Shown in pieces: positions 7,053-14,561 of a stretch of DNA of 17,818 nt (its first letter is position 1; every line of letters starts with the position of its first letter). A program made the translations under genes and the position numbers. The stretch spans positions 1-17,818 of the forward strand of contig DATKGG010000080.1 in NCBI GenBank assembly GCA_035510855.1, read 5' to 3'. The stretch comes from Palsa-459 sp035510855. Lineage in GTDB: Bacteria; Actinomycetota; Acidimicrobiia; Acidimicrobiales; RAAP-2. The notes beneath the pieces are model-generated. The model was not told the origin of the DNA, ran no database searches, and saw only the letters and a list, made by a program, of their open reading frames with translations.

Positions 7053-8230
7053 CCATCGCGGGCCGAAGCCCGCTGAGCCCTGCCGGCCCACAGCACGTTG
7101 CAGGCGGCGTTCACGTCGGCATGGGCTTGGCACCCGCACGCCGTGCATCGAAACGCCGCCTGTGATCGCCGGCTCGCCTCGTCAGTGTGCTCGCATCTCG
7201 AGCATCGCTGCGAGGTGAACTGGGGAGGCACCACACGTAGCTCGCGACCAGCCCCTTCCGCCTTGTACGCGAGCATCCGTGTGAGCTGACCCCACCCGGC
7301 GTCATTAATAGATCGATTGAGCCCGGACTTCGCGTTGGCACCGTTCGGCTCGAAGGTCCCGTCCGACGAGGGCCGAGGCTTTGGACGTCGCACCATGGAC
7401 CGGACCTTGAGGTCCTCGAGCACGATGAAGTCGTAGTTGTTGACCAATTGGCGTGAGACCTTGTGGGCCAGGTCCCGGCGCTGATTGCGGACACGGCGGT
7501 GGTGCTCGGCGACTCGCTCGACCGCGCGACTCCGACGGTTCGATCCCTTGTGCTTGGTCTTGAGGTCTCGCTGCGCCTTGGCGAGCGCCGCTGCGGCGTT
7601 GTGACCGAAGCGACCCTCATTGACCAGCTCACCGTCAGAGGTCGCCACGAGGTTCACGACGCCGAGGTCGATGCCCACCTCGCGACCTGTCGGCGCCAAC
7701 GGGATTGGCTCGACGCCGGTGCATCGGAACGAGACAAACCAGCGACGTCCCTGGCGCTCGACCGTGATGGCCTTGGGAGTGCCGTGGATCTCGCGATGCA
7801 TCTTGACCTTGACGTCGCCGATCCCGTGGAGGCGGAGCCGGCGTTCCTCGGTCTTGAGCTTCCAACCCTTGGTGTCCTCCCACTGCAGCGAGTTGAATCG
7901 GGAGCGGGACTTGAAGCGCGGATAGCCGGGGTTCTCGCCACGCTGGCATCGCCTGAAGAAGTGCTTGTAGGCACCGTCCAGGCGCTTCAGCGTGCCCCGC
8001 GACACGGTCACGCCGAACTCGAGGACCTCGGGTCGGACCTGGCGGAGCTCGGTCAGGGTCCTGCACTGCTGGAAGTAGCTGACCGATCGCCGCTCCCAGC
8101 GCCACGCGCCTTTGCGTTCCTCCAAGGCCGAGTTGAAGAGCTCGCGTTGCAGCCACAGAGCGCGATCGAGCTTGTTCGCCTGCTTGACGGTCGGGTAGAC
8201 ACGGAATTGGAAGGACCGACACTGGCTCAC
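7049..8230 (-). CDS. tnpB: TnpB, IS200/IS605-family OrfB (RNA-guided RuvC nuclease)
   Basis: A 393-residue TnpB that looks complete. Order of parts: N-terminal helix-turn-helix (FQFRVYPTVKQANKLDR), wedge/REC-like region, then a split RuvC nuclease with GIDLG (Asp188), VLEDL (Glu272) and HADVNAA (Asp372). A zinc ribbon CSRC-CTAC (Cys343, 346, 362, 365) lies inside it. All three catalytic acids and all four cysteines are present, so activity is possible. TnpB proteins cut DNA guided by an omega-RNA made from the 3' end of their own gene. No TnpA transposase is found in this window, so the element could not move alone. Start GTG 8230 gives the usual family N-terminus; TTG 8266 would add 12 residues. 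Codons are visibly less GC-rich than in neighbours (for example near 7302-7322), consistent with transfer. It lies where actinobacteria usually have the pcnA-DUF6049 divergent spacer. Confidence 0.9.
   Translation of the reverse strand: MSQCRSFQFRVYPTVKQANKLDRALWLQRELFNSALEERKGAWRWERRSVSYFQQCRTLTELRQVRPEVLEFGVTVSRGTLKRLDGAYKHFFRRCQRGENPGYPRFKSRSRFNSLQWEDTKGWKLKTEERRLRLHGIGDVKVKMHREIHGTPKAITVERQGRRWFVSFRCTGVEPIPLAPTGREVGIDLGVVNLVATSDGELVNEGRFGHNAAAALAKAQRDLKTKHKGSNRRSRAVERVAEHHRRVRNQRRDLAHKVSRQLVNNYDFIVLEDLKVRSMVRRPKPRPSSDGTFEPNGANAKSGLNRSINDAGWGQLTRMLAYKAEGAGRELRVVPPQFTSQRCSRCEHTDEASRRSQAAFRCTACGCQAHADVNAACNVLWAGRAQRASARDG
7058..7073 (-). ncRNA. Hairpin at the tnpB 3' end, possible part of an omega-RNA scaffold
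   Basis: On the minus strand GCGGGC-TTCG-GCCCGC forms a perfect 6-base-pair stem closed by a UUCG tetraloop, the most stable loop class. It lies in the last codons of tnpB, 7 bases before the stop. Omega-RNAs of TnpB systems span the 3' end of the gene and the right end of the element, and the guide follows directly. The hairpin is plain in the sequence; its role is inferred from position only. Confidence 0.35.
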
Positions 8231-8307
8231 CCGTCCAGTGTTGGGGTCGGATGCGACAATCGTCAAGCTGACTCACCACCCCCCCCAATGCGATTCGAGG
8301 CACCCCC

Positions 8308-8313
8308 TAACCT
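8308..8313 (+). promoter_or_regulatory. Possible -10 element for a leaderless DUF6049 mRNA
   Basis: TAACCT fits the actinobacterial -10 pattern TANNNT and ends 6 bases before the ATG at 8320, which would put the transcript start at or next to the A of the ATG. No purine-rich ribosome binding site precedes the ATG, as expected for a leaderless mRNA. No recognisable -35 is seen, so the call is weak. Confidence 0.3.
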
Positions 8314-8319
8314 TCGGCC

Positions 8320-10314
8320 ATGGACTCCGGCACGCGGGTGCGGCGCCGGCTGGCCGCCCGCGTGCTCGTTGTCGCCGCCACTCTGACGATGCTCGGCTCG
8401 GGCGCGCACAGTGCGGCATCGGGCGCCGCGACCAGGAGCTCGACGACCGGTGCGCCGGTCCGCCTCCTGCACGAGACGCCGTTCCTCGGGACCGCCGGCG
8501 AGCTCCTCGGGCTCTCGCTGTCCAAGACCGGGCCGGCGCTTGCCCCCCACGCAACCGTGCAGCTCACGATCTACTCGAGGTTGACGACCCGGTCCGCGCT
8601 CACGACGGCCATCAGCGGCGGCGGGACCTTCGGGCCCGTGTCGACGACCACGCCGTTGCCGGTGTCGTGTCTCGCGTCGTCGGGCGCGCTCCGCGTGGCC
8701 CTCGCCGTCAGTCCCAACAACCAAGTGGTCACGGCGCGCCAGCTCTGCGGGGCGGTCGCACCGGTGCTGCGGCTTGGCTGCTCGGCCAGCTGCGACGGCG
8801 TCTACCCGCTGCGCATCACCGTGATCGGCGGGGGCCAAGTGGCCCAGCTCGTCACGCTCGTCACCTTCGCCGCGGTGCCGTCCAGCACGAAGCTGCGGGT
8901 CGCCTGGGTCCTGCGGGTCGCGGGCGACCAGTCCGGACTAGCCGCGGCGAGAGGCGTCCTCCGCGGCCTCCACGCGCACCCCAAGGTCCCGGCGACCTTG
9001 GACGTCGAGGGCAGCACGATCGCCGCGGGCCAGCCCACGACCGGGGGTCAGCTCTCGACGGCGCTGATTCGCAAGATCGCAGCGACGCCGGCCGACGAGC
9101 TCATCGGTGAGCCCTACGTGCCCGCGGACCTCGGTGCACTGCGAAAGAGCCGGCTCCAGACCGAGGTCATCCGCCAGTTCGCGCTCGACGAGGTGGTGCT
9201 CAAGGCCGCGGGGGTGACCGCGGCGCCGGCGAGGTCCGTCACCTACGGCACGGGTCCGCAGACCCCGACGATGGCCAACGCGATGGCGACCGTCGGGGTC
9301 CGTCACCTGATCGTCGACGGCGACGCGCTCGGCGTCGACCCGACGACGACGCTCACCTGGGGCGACGCCTTCAAGCTCACTGACGCGCCGTCGGGTCCCT
9401 CGGTGCTCGCGTCGGACACCGAGCTGTCCGCCCTGAGCGACGACACCGCCCAAGACCCCGGCCTCGCCGCGGCCGAGGTCTTGGGTGAGCTCGCGTTCCT
9501 GCACTTCGAGCAGCCCAACCTGGGAGCGCCGCGCGTCGCGGCCTTCGTGACCACCGCGACGTCGAAGGTGGGCGCCTCGTTCGTCGCCACGGTGCTCGAC
9601 GGGCTCGCGCACAACCCGGTGCTGACGCCGGTGTCGGCCACCGAGGCGTTCCGAGCGGTGCCCGTCGGGGCGAATGGCTTCCCCGCGGCGCGCTCCTTGG
9701 TGCTCGGCTACTCCAAGCCGCTCGCGCCCTCGACGATCAGTGAGATCGAGCACCTGCGCATCACGACCGACGCGCTCAGCTCGGCAATCGTCGCGGGCGC
9801 CACGCCGATCCCCTCGATCGAAGGCGAGCTGTTGAGCGCCGAGACGGTGCTGACCGACACTGCGCGCAACCGGATCATGAACGACGTGCAGCTCCGCCTG
9901 CAAGACCAGCTCGGCTACTTCCGCATCTACGACGGGCCGATCACGCTCACCGAGTCGGGCGCGTCGCTGCCGATCACGGTCTTTTCGAGCGCGCCCTACA
10001 CCGTGACCGGGACGCTCGTGCTCAAGAGCCCGAGGCTCACGTTCCCCGGGCTCGCGGGCAACAAGGTGCCCGACTTCCTCCTCGACGCGTCCGTGCGCAC
10101 GATGCGCGTGCCGGCTCGCGCGCTCGTGAATGGCGACCTGCCGCTGACCGTGACCCTGAAGTCGCCTGACGGCCGGCTCGTCCTCGCGCACGCCGAGATC
10201 ACCGTGCGGGCGACCGGCTTCTCCTACGTGGGCGTCGTGCTGACCGCCCTCGCGGCGCTCGTGCTCGCGGCGTGGTGGATCCGGACGTCACGGCGCCGGC
10301 GCGCGGCGCGTTGA
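8320..10314 (+). CDS. DUF6049-family secreted/membrane-anchored protein (Rv3909-like)
   Basis: A 664-residue protein of unknown function. The N-terminus is a signal peptide: basic RVRRR (6-10), hydrophobic LAARVLVVAATLTML, and a small-residue stretch near 29-36 where cleavage is likely. The long middle part is probably extracytoplasmic, with four cysteines in the first third (LPVSCL, QLCG, LGCSASCDG). A single C-terminal helix (about 636-656, FSYVGVVLTALAALVLAAWW) ends in a basic RRRRAAR tail facing the cytoplasm. Type I topology, size and position directly before murJ match Rv3909 and its DUF6049 relatives. The stop overlaps the murJ start by one base (TGATG), implying coupled translation and a shared role in lipid II transport or envelope building; that role is inference. 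Similarity was judged from architecture and synteny rather than from a motif. Confidence 0.75.
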   Translation: MDSGTRVRRRLAARVLVVAATLTMLGSGAHSAASGAATRSSTTGAPVRLLHETPFLGTAGELLGLSLSKTGPALAPHATVQLTIYSRLTTRSALTTAISGGGTFGPVSTTTPLPVSCLASSGALRVALAVSPNNQVVTARQLCGAVAPVLRLGCSASCDGVYPLRITVIGGGQVAQLVTLVTFAAVPSSTKLRVAWVLRVAGDQSGLAAARGVLRGLHAHPKVPATLDVEGSTIAAGQPTTGGQLSTALIRKIAATPADELIGEPYVPADLGALRKSRLQTEVIRQFALDEVVLKAAGVTAAPARSVTYGTGPQTPTMANAMATVGVRHLIVDGDALGVDPTTTLTWGDAFKLTDAPSGPSVLASDTELSALSDDTAQDPGLAAAEVLGELAFLHFEQPNLGAPRVAAFVTTATSKVGASFVATVLDGLAHNPVLTPVSATEAFRAVPVGANGFPAARSLVLGYSKPLAPSTISEIEHLRITTDALSSAIVAGATPIPSIEGELLSAETVLTDTARNRIMNDVQLRLQDQLGYFRIYDGPITLTESGASLPITVFSSAPYTVTGTLVLKSPRLTFPGLAGNKVPDFLLDASVRTMRVPARALVNGDLPLTVTLKSPDGRLVLAHAEITVRATGFSYVGVVLTALAALVLAAWWIRTSRRRRAAR

Positions 10315-11924
10315 TGACGACGAGCGCGCCGGTCAAGGCACTCGGCGCGGCGAGGTCGATGGCGCTCGGCACGCTCGCGTCGCGCACGACGGGCGTGGTC
10401 CGCATCCTCGTGCTCGCGTGGGTGCTCGGGTTCAGCCCGCTCGCGGACGCCTACAACCTCGCCAACACGGTCCCCAACATGCTCTACGACATCGTGCTCG
10501 GCGGCGTGGCCACGGCCACGTTCGTCCCCGTGTTCGTCGAGCGCCTCGCGATCGACGGCGAGCGTCGCGCGTGGCGGTCGATCTCGGCGGTCGTGACCGT
10601 GTCGTCGATCGTGCTCGTCGTGGCCTCGGTGCTCGCGTGGGCCCTCGCCCCGTGGATCATCGACGCCTTCACGGCGCTCAACCACCTGTCAGCGACGCGA
10701 TCCGCCCACGTCATCAGCCAGCAGCGCGCCGTCGGGACCTCGCTGCTGCGGTGGTTCAGCCCCCAGATCCTCTTTTACGGCCTGCTCTCGCTCTCGACCG
10801 CGCTGCTCAACGTGCGGGGGCGCTTCGCGGCCCCCGCGTGGGCACCGATCACGAACAACGTCGTGTGCGTGGGGGTGCTCTTGTGGTTCGCTGCGATCGA
10901 CCCGGCCCCGACACTCGGCTCGGTCGCCACGCCCTCGTCGCGGCTCTTGCTCCTCGGCCTCGGGACGACCGCGGGGGTCGCCCTCCAGGCGCTCGTCGTC
11001 GCGCCCTCGCTGGTCCGCGCGGGCGCGCTGCGGCTGCGGTGGCGCTTCGACCTGCGCGACGACGCGGTGCGGGCAGTCGGGCGGCTGTCCACGTGGACGC
11101 TCGGGATCGTCGTCACCAACCAGCTCGCGCTCGCCGTCGTGCTCGCGCTGGCATTCGGGATCGGCGGGAACGGACCGGTCTCGGCGTACACGTACGGCTG
11201 GGCGTTCATGCAGATGCCCTATGCCGTGGTCGCCGTCTCGGTGATGGGAGCGGTCACCCCCGAGCTCGCGCGGCACTGGACGCGCAAGGACGCCCTCGCC
11301 TTCGCCCAGCGCTTCGGCACGGGCCTGCGCGGGACCATGGGCATCATCCTGCCCGCGTCGGTCGGGTTGGTGGTGCTCGCCCAGCCGCTGGTCGCGCTCC
11401 TCCTGTACCGCGGACACGGCCACGGCCAGCTGCTCGCGGGCACCGTGCTCGCAGTGCTCGCCGCGGGGCTGCCGGGCTTCGTGTGCTTCCAGTTCGCGAT
11501 CCGCGGCCTGCAGTCGATGCAGCGGGCCCGTGACGCGTTCTGGCTCTACGCCTTCGAGAACGCGTGCAACGTCGCGATCGCCCTCGCCATCGGCCGCCAC
11601 TCGATCGGCGCGCTCACCTCGTCGGTGTCGATCGCCTACAGCGCAGCGGCCATCGCAGCCCTCCTCGTCGTGCGCCGGCGGGCCGGCTCGCTCGGGGCAC
11701 CGGGCTGCTACCGCCCCCTTGGCGGTATCGCGATCGCGTCGCTCGCCATGGGCGTCGTCACCGTGCTCGCGGCTGCCGCGACGGGGTGGGACACCGGCGC
11801 TGGTCTCACCGCGCGGCTCGCCTGGAGCGTGGCCGCGGGCACGCTCACCTTTGTTGCCTGCGCGGCGTGGCTGTCGCGTCGGTCCCGTCGCAGCACAGGG
11901 CTCGGCGCTCGTGGCAGTCTCTGA
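10314..11924 (+). CDS. murJ: Lipid II flippase MurJ (MviN family)
   Basis: A 536-residue polytopic membrane protein of the MOP exporter superfamily that moves the peptidoglycan precursor lipid II across the cytoplasmic membrane. The N-terminal family pattern is clear: ALGTLASRTTGVVRILVLA (17-35) then DAYNLANTVPNMLYDIVLGG (45-64) and TATFVPVFVERL. Repeated hydrophobic segments to residue about 520 agree with 14 helices, and the tail RRSRRSTGLG is basic. Mycobacterial MurJ is longer because of an added pseudokinase and extracellular domain; this protein lacks them, so it is the core transporter only. The start is ATG 10314, overlapping the previous stop; a GTG 42 bases upstream in the same frame is less likely because the TGATG junction suggests coupling. 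Confidence 0.93.
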   Translation: MTTSAPVKALGAARSMALGTLASRTTGVVRILVLAWVLGFSPLADAYNLANTVPNMLYDIVLGGVATATFVPVFVERLAIDGERRAWRSISAVVTVSSIVLVVASVLAWALAPWIIDAFTALNHLSATRSAHVISQQRAVGTSLLRWFSPQILFYGLLSLSTALLNVRGRFAAPAWAPITNNVVCVGVLLWFAAIDPAPTLGSVATPSSRLLLLGLGTTAGVALQALVVAPSLVRAGALRLRWRFDLRDDAVRAVGRLSTWTLGIVVTNQLALAVVLALAFGIGGNGPVSAYTYGWAFMQMPYAVVAVSVMGAVTPELARHWTRKDALAFAQRFGTGLRGTMGIILPASVGLVVLAQPLVALLLYRGHGHGQLLAGTVLAVLAAGLPGFVCFQFAIRGLQSMQRARDAFWLYAFENACNVAIALAIGRHSIGALTSSVSIAYSAAAIAALLVVRRRAGSLGAPGCYRPLGGIAIASLAMGVVTVLAAAATGWDTGAGLTARLAWSVAAGTLTFVACAAWLSRRSRRSTGLGARGSL

Positions 11925-11937
11925 GGGGGGAGGTCAC

Positions 11938-12783
11938 ATGGGATCAGTGCGCATCGTCACCGACAGCGCGTGCGACATGCCGACGGCGCTGCTCGAGGCG
12001 AACTCGATCGACGTCGTGCCGCTCACGATCCGCTTCGGGTCAGACGAGTACACCGACGGCGTCGACCTCTCGACGGCGGAGTTCTGGAAGCGCTGCAGCG
12101 AGTCCACGCGCCTTCCCGAGACCGCCGCGCCCGCGCCGGGCGCCTTCCACGAGGCCTTCGACCGCGCGGTCGCCGACGGCTGCGACGCGGTCGTCGCGAT
12201 CACGCTGTCGTCCAAGCTCTCGGGCACCTACCAGGCGGCGGTCGTGGCAGCCGAGTCGATGGGCGGGGCGATCGACGTGCACGTCGTCGACTCCAAGATG
12301 GTGACTGCTGCACAGGGGCTCTTGTGCCTTGAGGCCGCCGAGCACGCCAAGCGCGGCGACAACGCCGCGACGATCGCCGAGCACGCGCGGTCGCGGTCAG
12401 CCACCGCGGGGCTCGTCGGCACGCTCGACACGCTCGAGCACCTTGTGAAGGGCGGACGCGTGAGCAGCGCGAAGGCGATGCTCGGCTCGCTGCTCAGCGT
12501 CAAGCCGATCCTCGTGCTGCGCGACGGCGAGATCGTGGAGGACGGCCGCCAGCGCACGCGCGGGCGTGCGCTCGAGCACGTGGCAGCCCGCACCGAGGCC
12601 GCGGCTCCGTTCGACTGGCTCGCCGTCGGTGGCGGCGACGCGAGCGACCTGCGCGTCGTCATCGATCGCCTCCGCAACGTCGAGACCACCCACCCGCTCA
12701 TCGAGACCGAGATCGGCCCGGTCGTCGGCGCCCACGGCGGCCCGGGCGTCGTCGGGGTCTGCTGGCTCGCTCGGACGAAGTGA
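11938..12783 (+). CDS. degV: DegV family fatty-acid-binding protein
   Basis: A 281-residue cytoplasmic protein. DegV proteins bind a fatty acid; in some bacteria relatives (FakB) present it to a kinase for phosphorylation. Family features seen: VRIVTDSACDMP at the start (residues 4-15), VVPLTIRFG followed by the acidic YTDGVDLS, the ITLSSKLSGTYQAA loop (99-112) around the fatty-acid head group, DTLEHLVKGGRVS, and VVGAHGGPGVVG near the C-terminus. The start is ATG 11938, preceded at 11929-11934 by GGAGGT. It lies 13 bases after murJ, so it is likely in the same operon. This gene is not part of the mycobacterial murJ-trxB order. No fakA-type kinase is present in the window, so a FakB role cannot be claimed. 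Confidence 0.92.
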   Translation: MGSVRIVTDSACDMPTALLEANSIDVVPLTIRFGSDEYTDGVDLSTAEFWKRCSESTRLPETAAPAPGAFHEAFDRAVADGCDAVVAITLSSKLSGTYQAAVVAAESMGGAIDVHVVDSKMVTAAQGLLCLEAAEHAKRGDNAATIAEHARSRSATAGLVGTLDTLEHLVKGGRVSSAKAMLGSLLSVKPILVLRDGEIVEDGRQRTRGRALEHVAARTEAAAPFDWLAVGGGDASDLRVVIDRLRNVETTHPLIETEIGPVVGAHGGPGVVGVCWLARTK

Positions 12784-12790
12784 CCGCGCC

Positions 12791-12808
12791 CCGCACCGCG
12801 AAGTGCGG
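12791..12808 (+). other. Hairpin between degV and the small membrane-protein gene
   Basis: CCGCAC-CGCGAA-GTGCGG, a perfect 6-base-pair stem with a 6-base loop, starts 8 bases after the degV stop. It is not followed by a T-run, so it is not a classical terminator; it may protect the mRNA end or reduce read-through. Confidence 0.35.
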
Positions 12809-12836
12809 AGCGGTTCACCAGTAGGGTCACTGCGTC

Positions 12837-13169
12837 ATGGCGGACGACACGACCCCCTCGCCCGGCGACAAGGACCTCGCGGGGCGCGCCATGGGCGCGA
12901 TCGACCTCCTCGTCGACACCCTCCACGACAAGGTCATCCGTCCGATCCTGCTCATCGCGCGGACCGTCGCGTTCGCGTTCATCATCGTCGTGTGCGTGGG
13001 CGTGATCGCAGTCGGGGTGTGCGTGGCGCTGCTCCGACTCTTGGACGTCTACGCGTTCGCCGCGCACCAGTGGGCGTCCTGGGCGCTCTTGGGGGCCATC
13101 TTCACAGTGGGGGGGCTCGTCGTCTGGCGGTGGCGCAAGACACCCGCGAAGTCCGAGGGCGCGAGGTGA
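12837..13169 (+). CDS. Small membrane protein, two predicted helices, function unknown
   Basis: A 110-residue protein that I do not recognise as a named family. Residues 1-35 are hydrophilic. Hydrophobic segments at about 36-67 (ILLIARTVAFAFIIVVCVGVI and on) and about 78-96 (ASWALLGAIFTVGGLVVW) should span the membrane with both ends in the cytoplasm; the C-terminus is basic (RWRKTPAKSEGAR). Codon use is GC-biased like the neighbours, and the stop overlaps the trxB start by 4 bases (GTGA, 13166-13169), so it is a real gene translated with trxB. A TAGGGT sequence (12822-12827) 9 bases before the ATG fits a -10 pattern and could start a nearly leaderless transcript here. Confidence 0.7.
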   Translation: MADDTTPSPGDKDLAGRAMGAIDLLVDTLHDKVIRPILLIARTVAFAFIIVVCVGVIAVGVCVALLRLLDVYAFAAHQWASWALLGAIFTVGGLVVWRWRKTPAKSEGAR

Positions 13170-14119
13170 CCGAGCGCATCAAGCTCGCCATCATCGGCTC
13201 GGGGCCCGCGGGGCTGACCGCCGCGATCTACTCGGCCCGAGCCCAGCTCTCCCCCGTCGTCATCGAGGGCGAGCCGTCGTCGACCTCGGACCAGCCCGGC
13301 GGCCAGCTCATGCTCACGACCGAGGTCGAGAACTACCCCGGCTTCACCGACGCGATCATGGGCCCGGACCTGATGGGCGCGATGCGCGGCCAGGCGAAGC
13401 GCTTCGGCGCGGACTTGCGCGTCGCCAAGGTCACCGCCGTCGACCTCGCCACGACGCCGTTCTCGTTGTGGCTGGGTGACCGCGACGAGCCCGACCTGGT
13501 CGCCGACGCGGTCATCTTGGCCTCCGGGGCGCGAGCGGTGCCACTGTCGGTGCCCGGGGAGGCGCGCCTCTTGGGCCATGGCCTTTCTACGTGCGCGACA
13601 TGCGACGGGTTCTTCTTCCGCGGCCAGGAGATCGCCGTCATCGGGGGCGGCGACTCCGCGCTCGAAGAGGCGCTGTTCCTCACTCGCTTCGCGACCAAGG
13701 TCACCGTCGTGCACCGTCGCGACGAGCTGCGCGCCTCGCGCATCATGCGCCAGCGCGCCGTCGACCACGACAAGATCGAGTTCCGCTGGAACACCGTCGT
13801 GACCGAGGTCCTGGGCGACGACACGCTGACCGGGATCGCCGTGTGCGACACGGTGACGGGCGCGGCGTCGACGATCGAGCTCGGCGGGGTGTTCGTCGCG
13901 ATCGGCCACGAGCCCAACACCTCGCTCGTCAAGGGCCAGCTGGACCTCGACGAGGGCGGCTACGTGCGCACGTCCACGGGGAGCTGCACGAGCGTGGACG
14001 GCGTCTTCGCGGCGGGCGACGTCCAGGACCACGTCTACCGCCAGGCGGTCACCTCGGCGGGGTCGGGCTGCATGGCCGCGATCGACGCGGAGCGCTGGCT
14101 GGAGCACCGAGGGCACTGA
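13166..14119 (+). CDS. trxB: Thioredoxin-disulfide reductase
   Basis: A 317-residue flavoprotein that uses NADPH to reduce thioredoxin. Seen in order: FAD-binding GSGPAG (11-16), GGQLMLTTEVENYPGF (45-60), redox-active CATC (Cys143, Cys146), NADPH-binding GGGDSALEEA (160-169), HRRDELRAS (183-191), and the second FAD motif GVFAAGDVQD near the C-terminus. Length and order are those of low-molecular-weight bacterial TrxB. The GTG start (13166) overlaps the stop of the small membrane-protein gene. Thioredoxin (trxA) follows after 68 bases, giving the standard trxB-trxA pair of actinobacteria. Confidence 0.96.
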   Translation: MTERIKLAIIGSGPAGLTAAIYSARAQLSPVVIEGEPSSTSDQPGGQLMLTTEVENYPGFTDAIMGPDLMGAMRGQAKRFGADLRVAKVTAVDLATTPFSLWLGDRDEPDLVADAVILASGARAVPLSVPGEARLLGHGLSTCATCDGFFFRGQEIAVIGGGDSALEEALFLTRFATKVTVVHRRDELRASRIMRQRAVDHDKIEFRWNTVVTEVLGDDTLTGIAVCDTVTGAASTIELGGVFVAIGHEPNTSLVKGQLDLDEGGYVRTSTGSCTSVDGVFAAGDVQDHVYRQAVTSAGSGCMAAIDAERWLEHRGH

Positions 14120-14132
14120 GCCAGGTGCGGCG

Positions 14133-14160
14133 GGGAACACGGGGGCGCGCCTCGGCGTTG
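14133..14160 (+). promoter_or_regulatory. SigR/SigH-type promoter upstream of trxA
   Basis: GGGAAC (14133-14138) and CGTTG (14156-14160) are separated by 17 bases, or 18 to the GTT core. This matches the SigR/SigH disulfide-stress promoter pattern GGAAC/T-N17-19-GTT, which is known upstream of thioredoxin genes in Streptomyces and Mycobacterium. The predicted transcript start (about 14165-14170) leaves a leader of about 20 bases containing the trxA ribosome binding site. No sigR or sigH gene is in the window. Confidence 0.55.
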
Positions 14161-14187
14161 GTACCTTGTGGCCGAACGGAGGAACAG

Positions 14188-14511
14188 ATGGCAGCGATCC
14201 AGACCCTGACCGACGACACGTTCAACGAGATGGTGGGTGCGGCGCAGACGCCGATCCTCGTCGACTTCTGGGCGGAGTGGTGCGGCCCGTGCAAGCAGAT
14301 CGCCCCCATCCTCGAAGAGCTCGCCGAAGAGCAGGCGGACCGCCTCTCGATCGGGAAGCTCAACGTCGACGAGAACCTGAAGGTCGCCCAGGAGTTCAGC
14401 GTCATGTCGATCCCGACGCTGATCCTGTTCAAGGGCGGCGAGCCGGTCGCGCGCCTCGTGGGCGCCAAGCCCAAAGGGGCGCTCCTCCAAGAGCTCTCCG
14501 CCTACCTCTAG
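14188..14511 (+). CDS. trxA: Thioredoxin
   Basis: A 107-residue classical thioredoxin that reduces protein disulfides in the cytoplasm and is itself reduced by the TrxB encoded upstream. The active site WCGPC (Cys32, Cys35) follows VDFWAEW, and the cis-proline is in SIPTLILF (Pro76). The start is ATG 14188, with a strong ribosome binding site, GGAGG, at 14179-14183. A SigR/SigH-like promoter lies directly upstream, so trxA can probably be made independently of trxB under thiol stress. The CwlM-like gene follows almost at once. Confidence 0.97.
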   Translation: MAAIQTLTDDTFNEMVGAAQTPILVDFWAEWCGPCKQIAPILEELAEEQADRLSIGKLNVDENLKVAQEFSVMSIPTLILFKGGEPVARLVGAKPKGALLQELSAYL

Positions 14512-14561
14512 GCGCGCCGCTGCCCACGCTCCCGCTCGCTGAGGGATCAGCGGGACCCGCC

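Larger units (their letters stand above)
7044..8270 (-). mobile_element. IS605-like element carrying only tnpB (ends not defined)
   Basis: The tnpB gene is placed between pcnA and the DUF6049 gene, which are close neighbours in related gene orders (apart from mutT4 in mycobacteria). This indicates an insertion. IS200/IS605 elements have no terminal inverted repeats and make no target duplication, so boundaries cannot be read directly. The limits given are simply tnpB plus a few bases. No convincing left-end hairpin was found between 8231 and 8319. Confidence 0.5.

Noticed and set aside
5652..7076. Plus-strand open frame of 474 codons opposite pcnA
   Set aside because: Composition rich in Glu, Asp, Val and Arg without motifs, opposite a gene with all family motifs; shadow.
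8938..10191. Minus-strand open frame of 417 codons opposite the DUF6049 gene
   Set aside because: Repetitive Arg/Glu/Asp translation, no domain, no regulatory signals; shadow.
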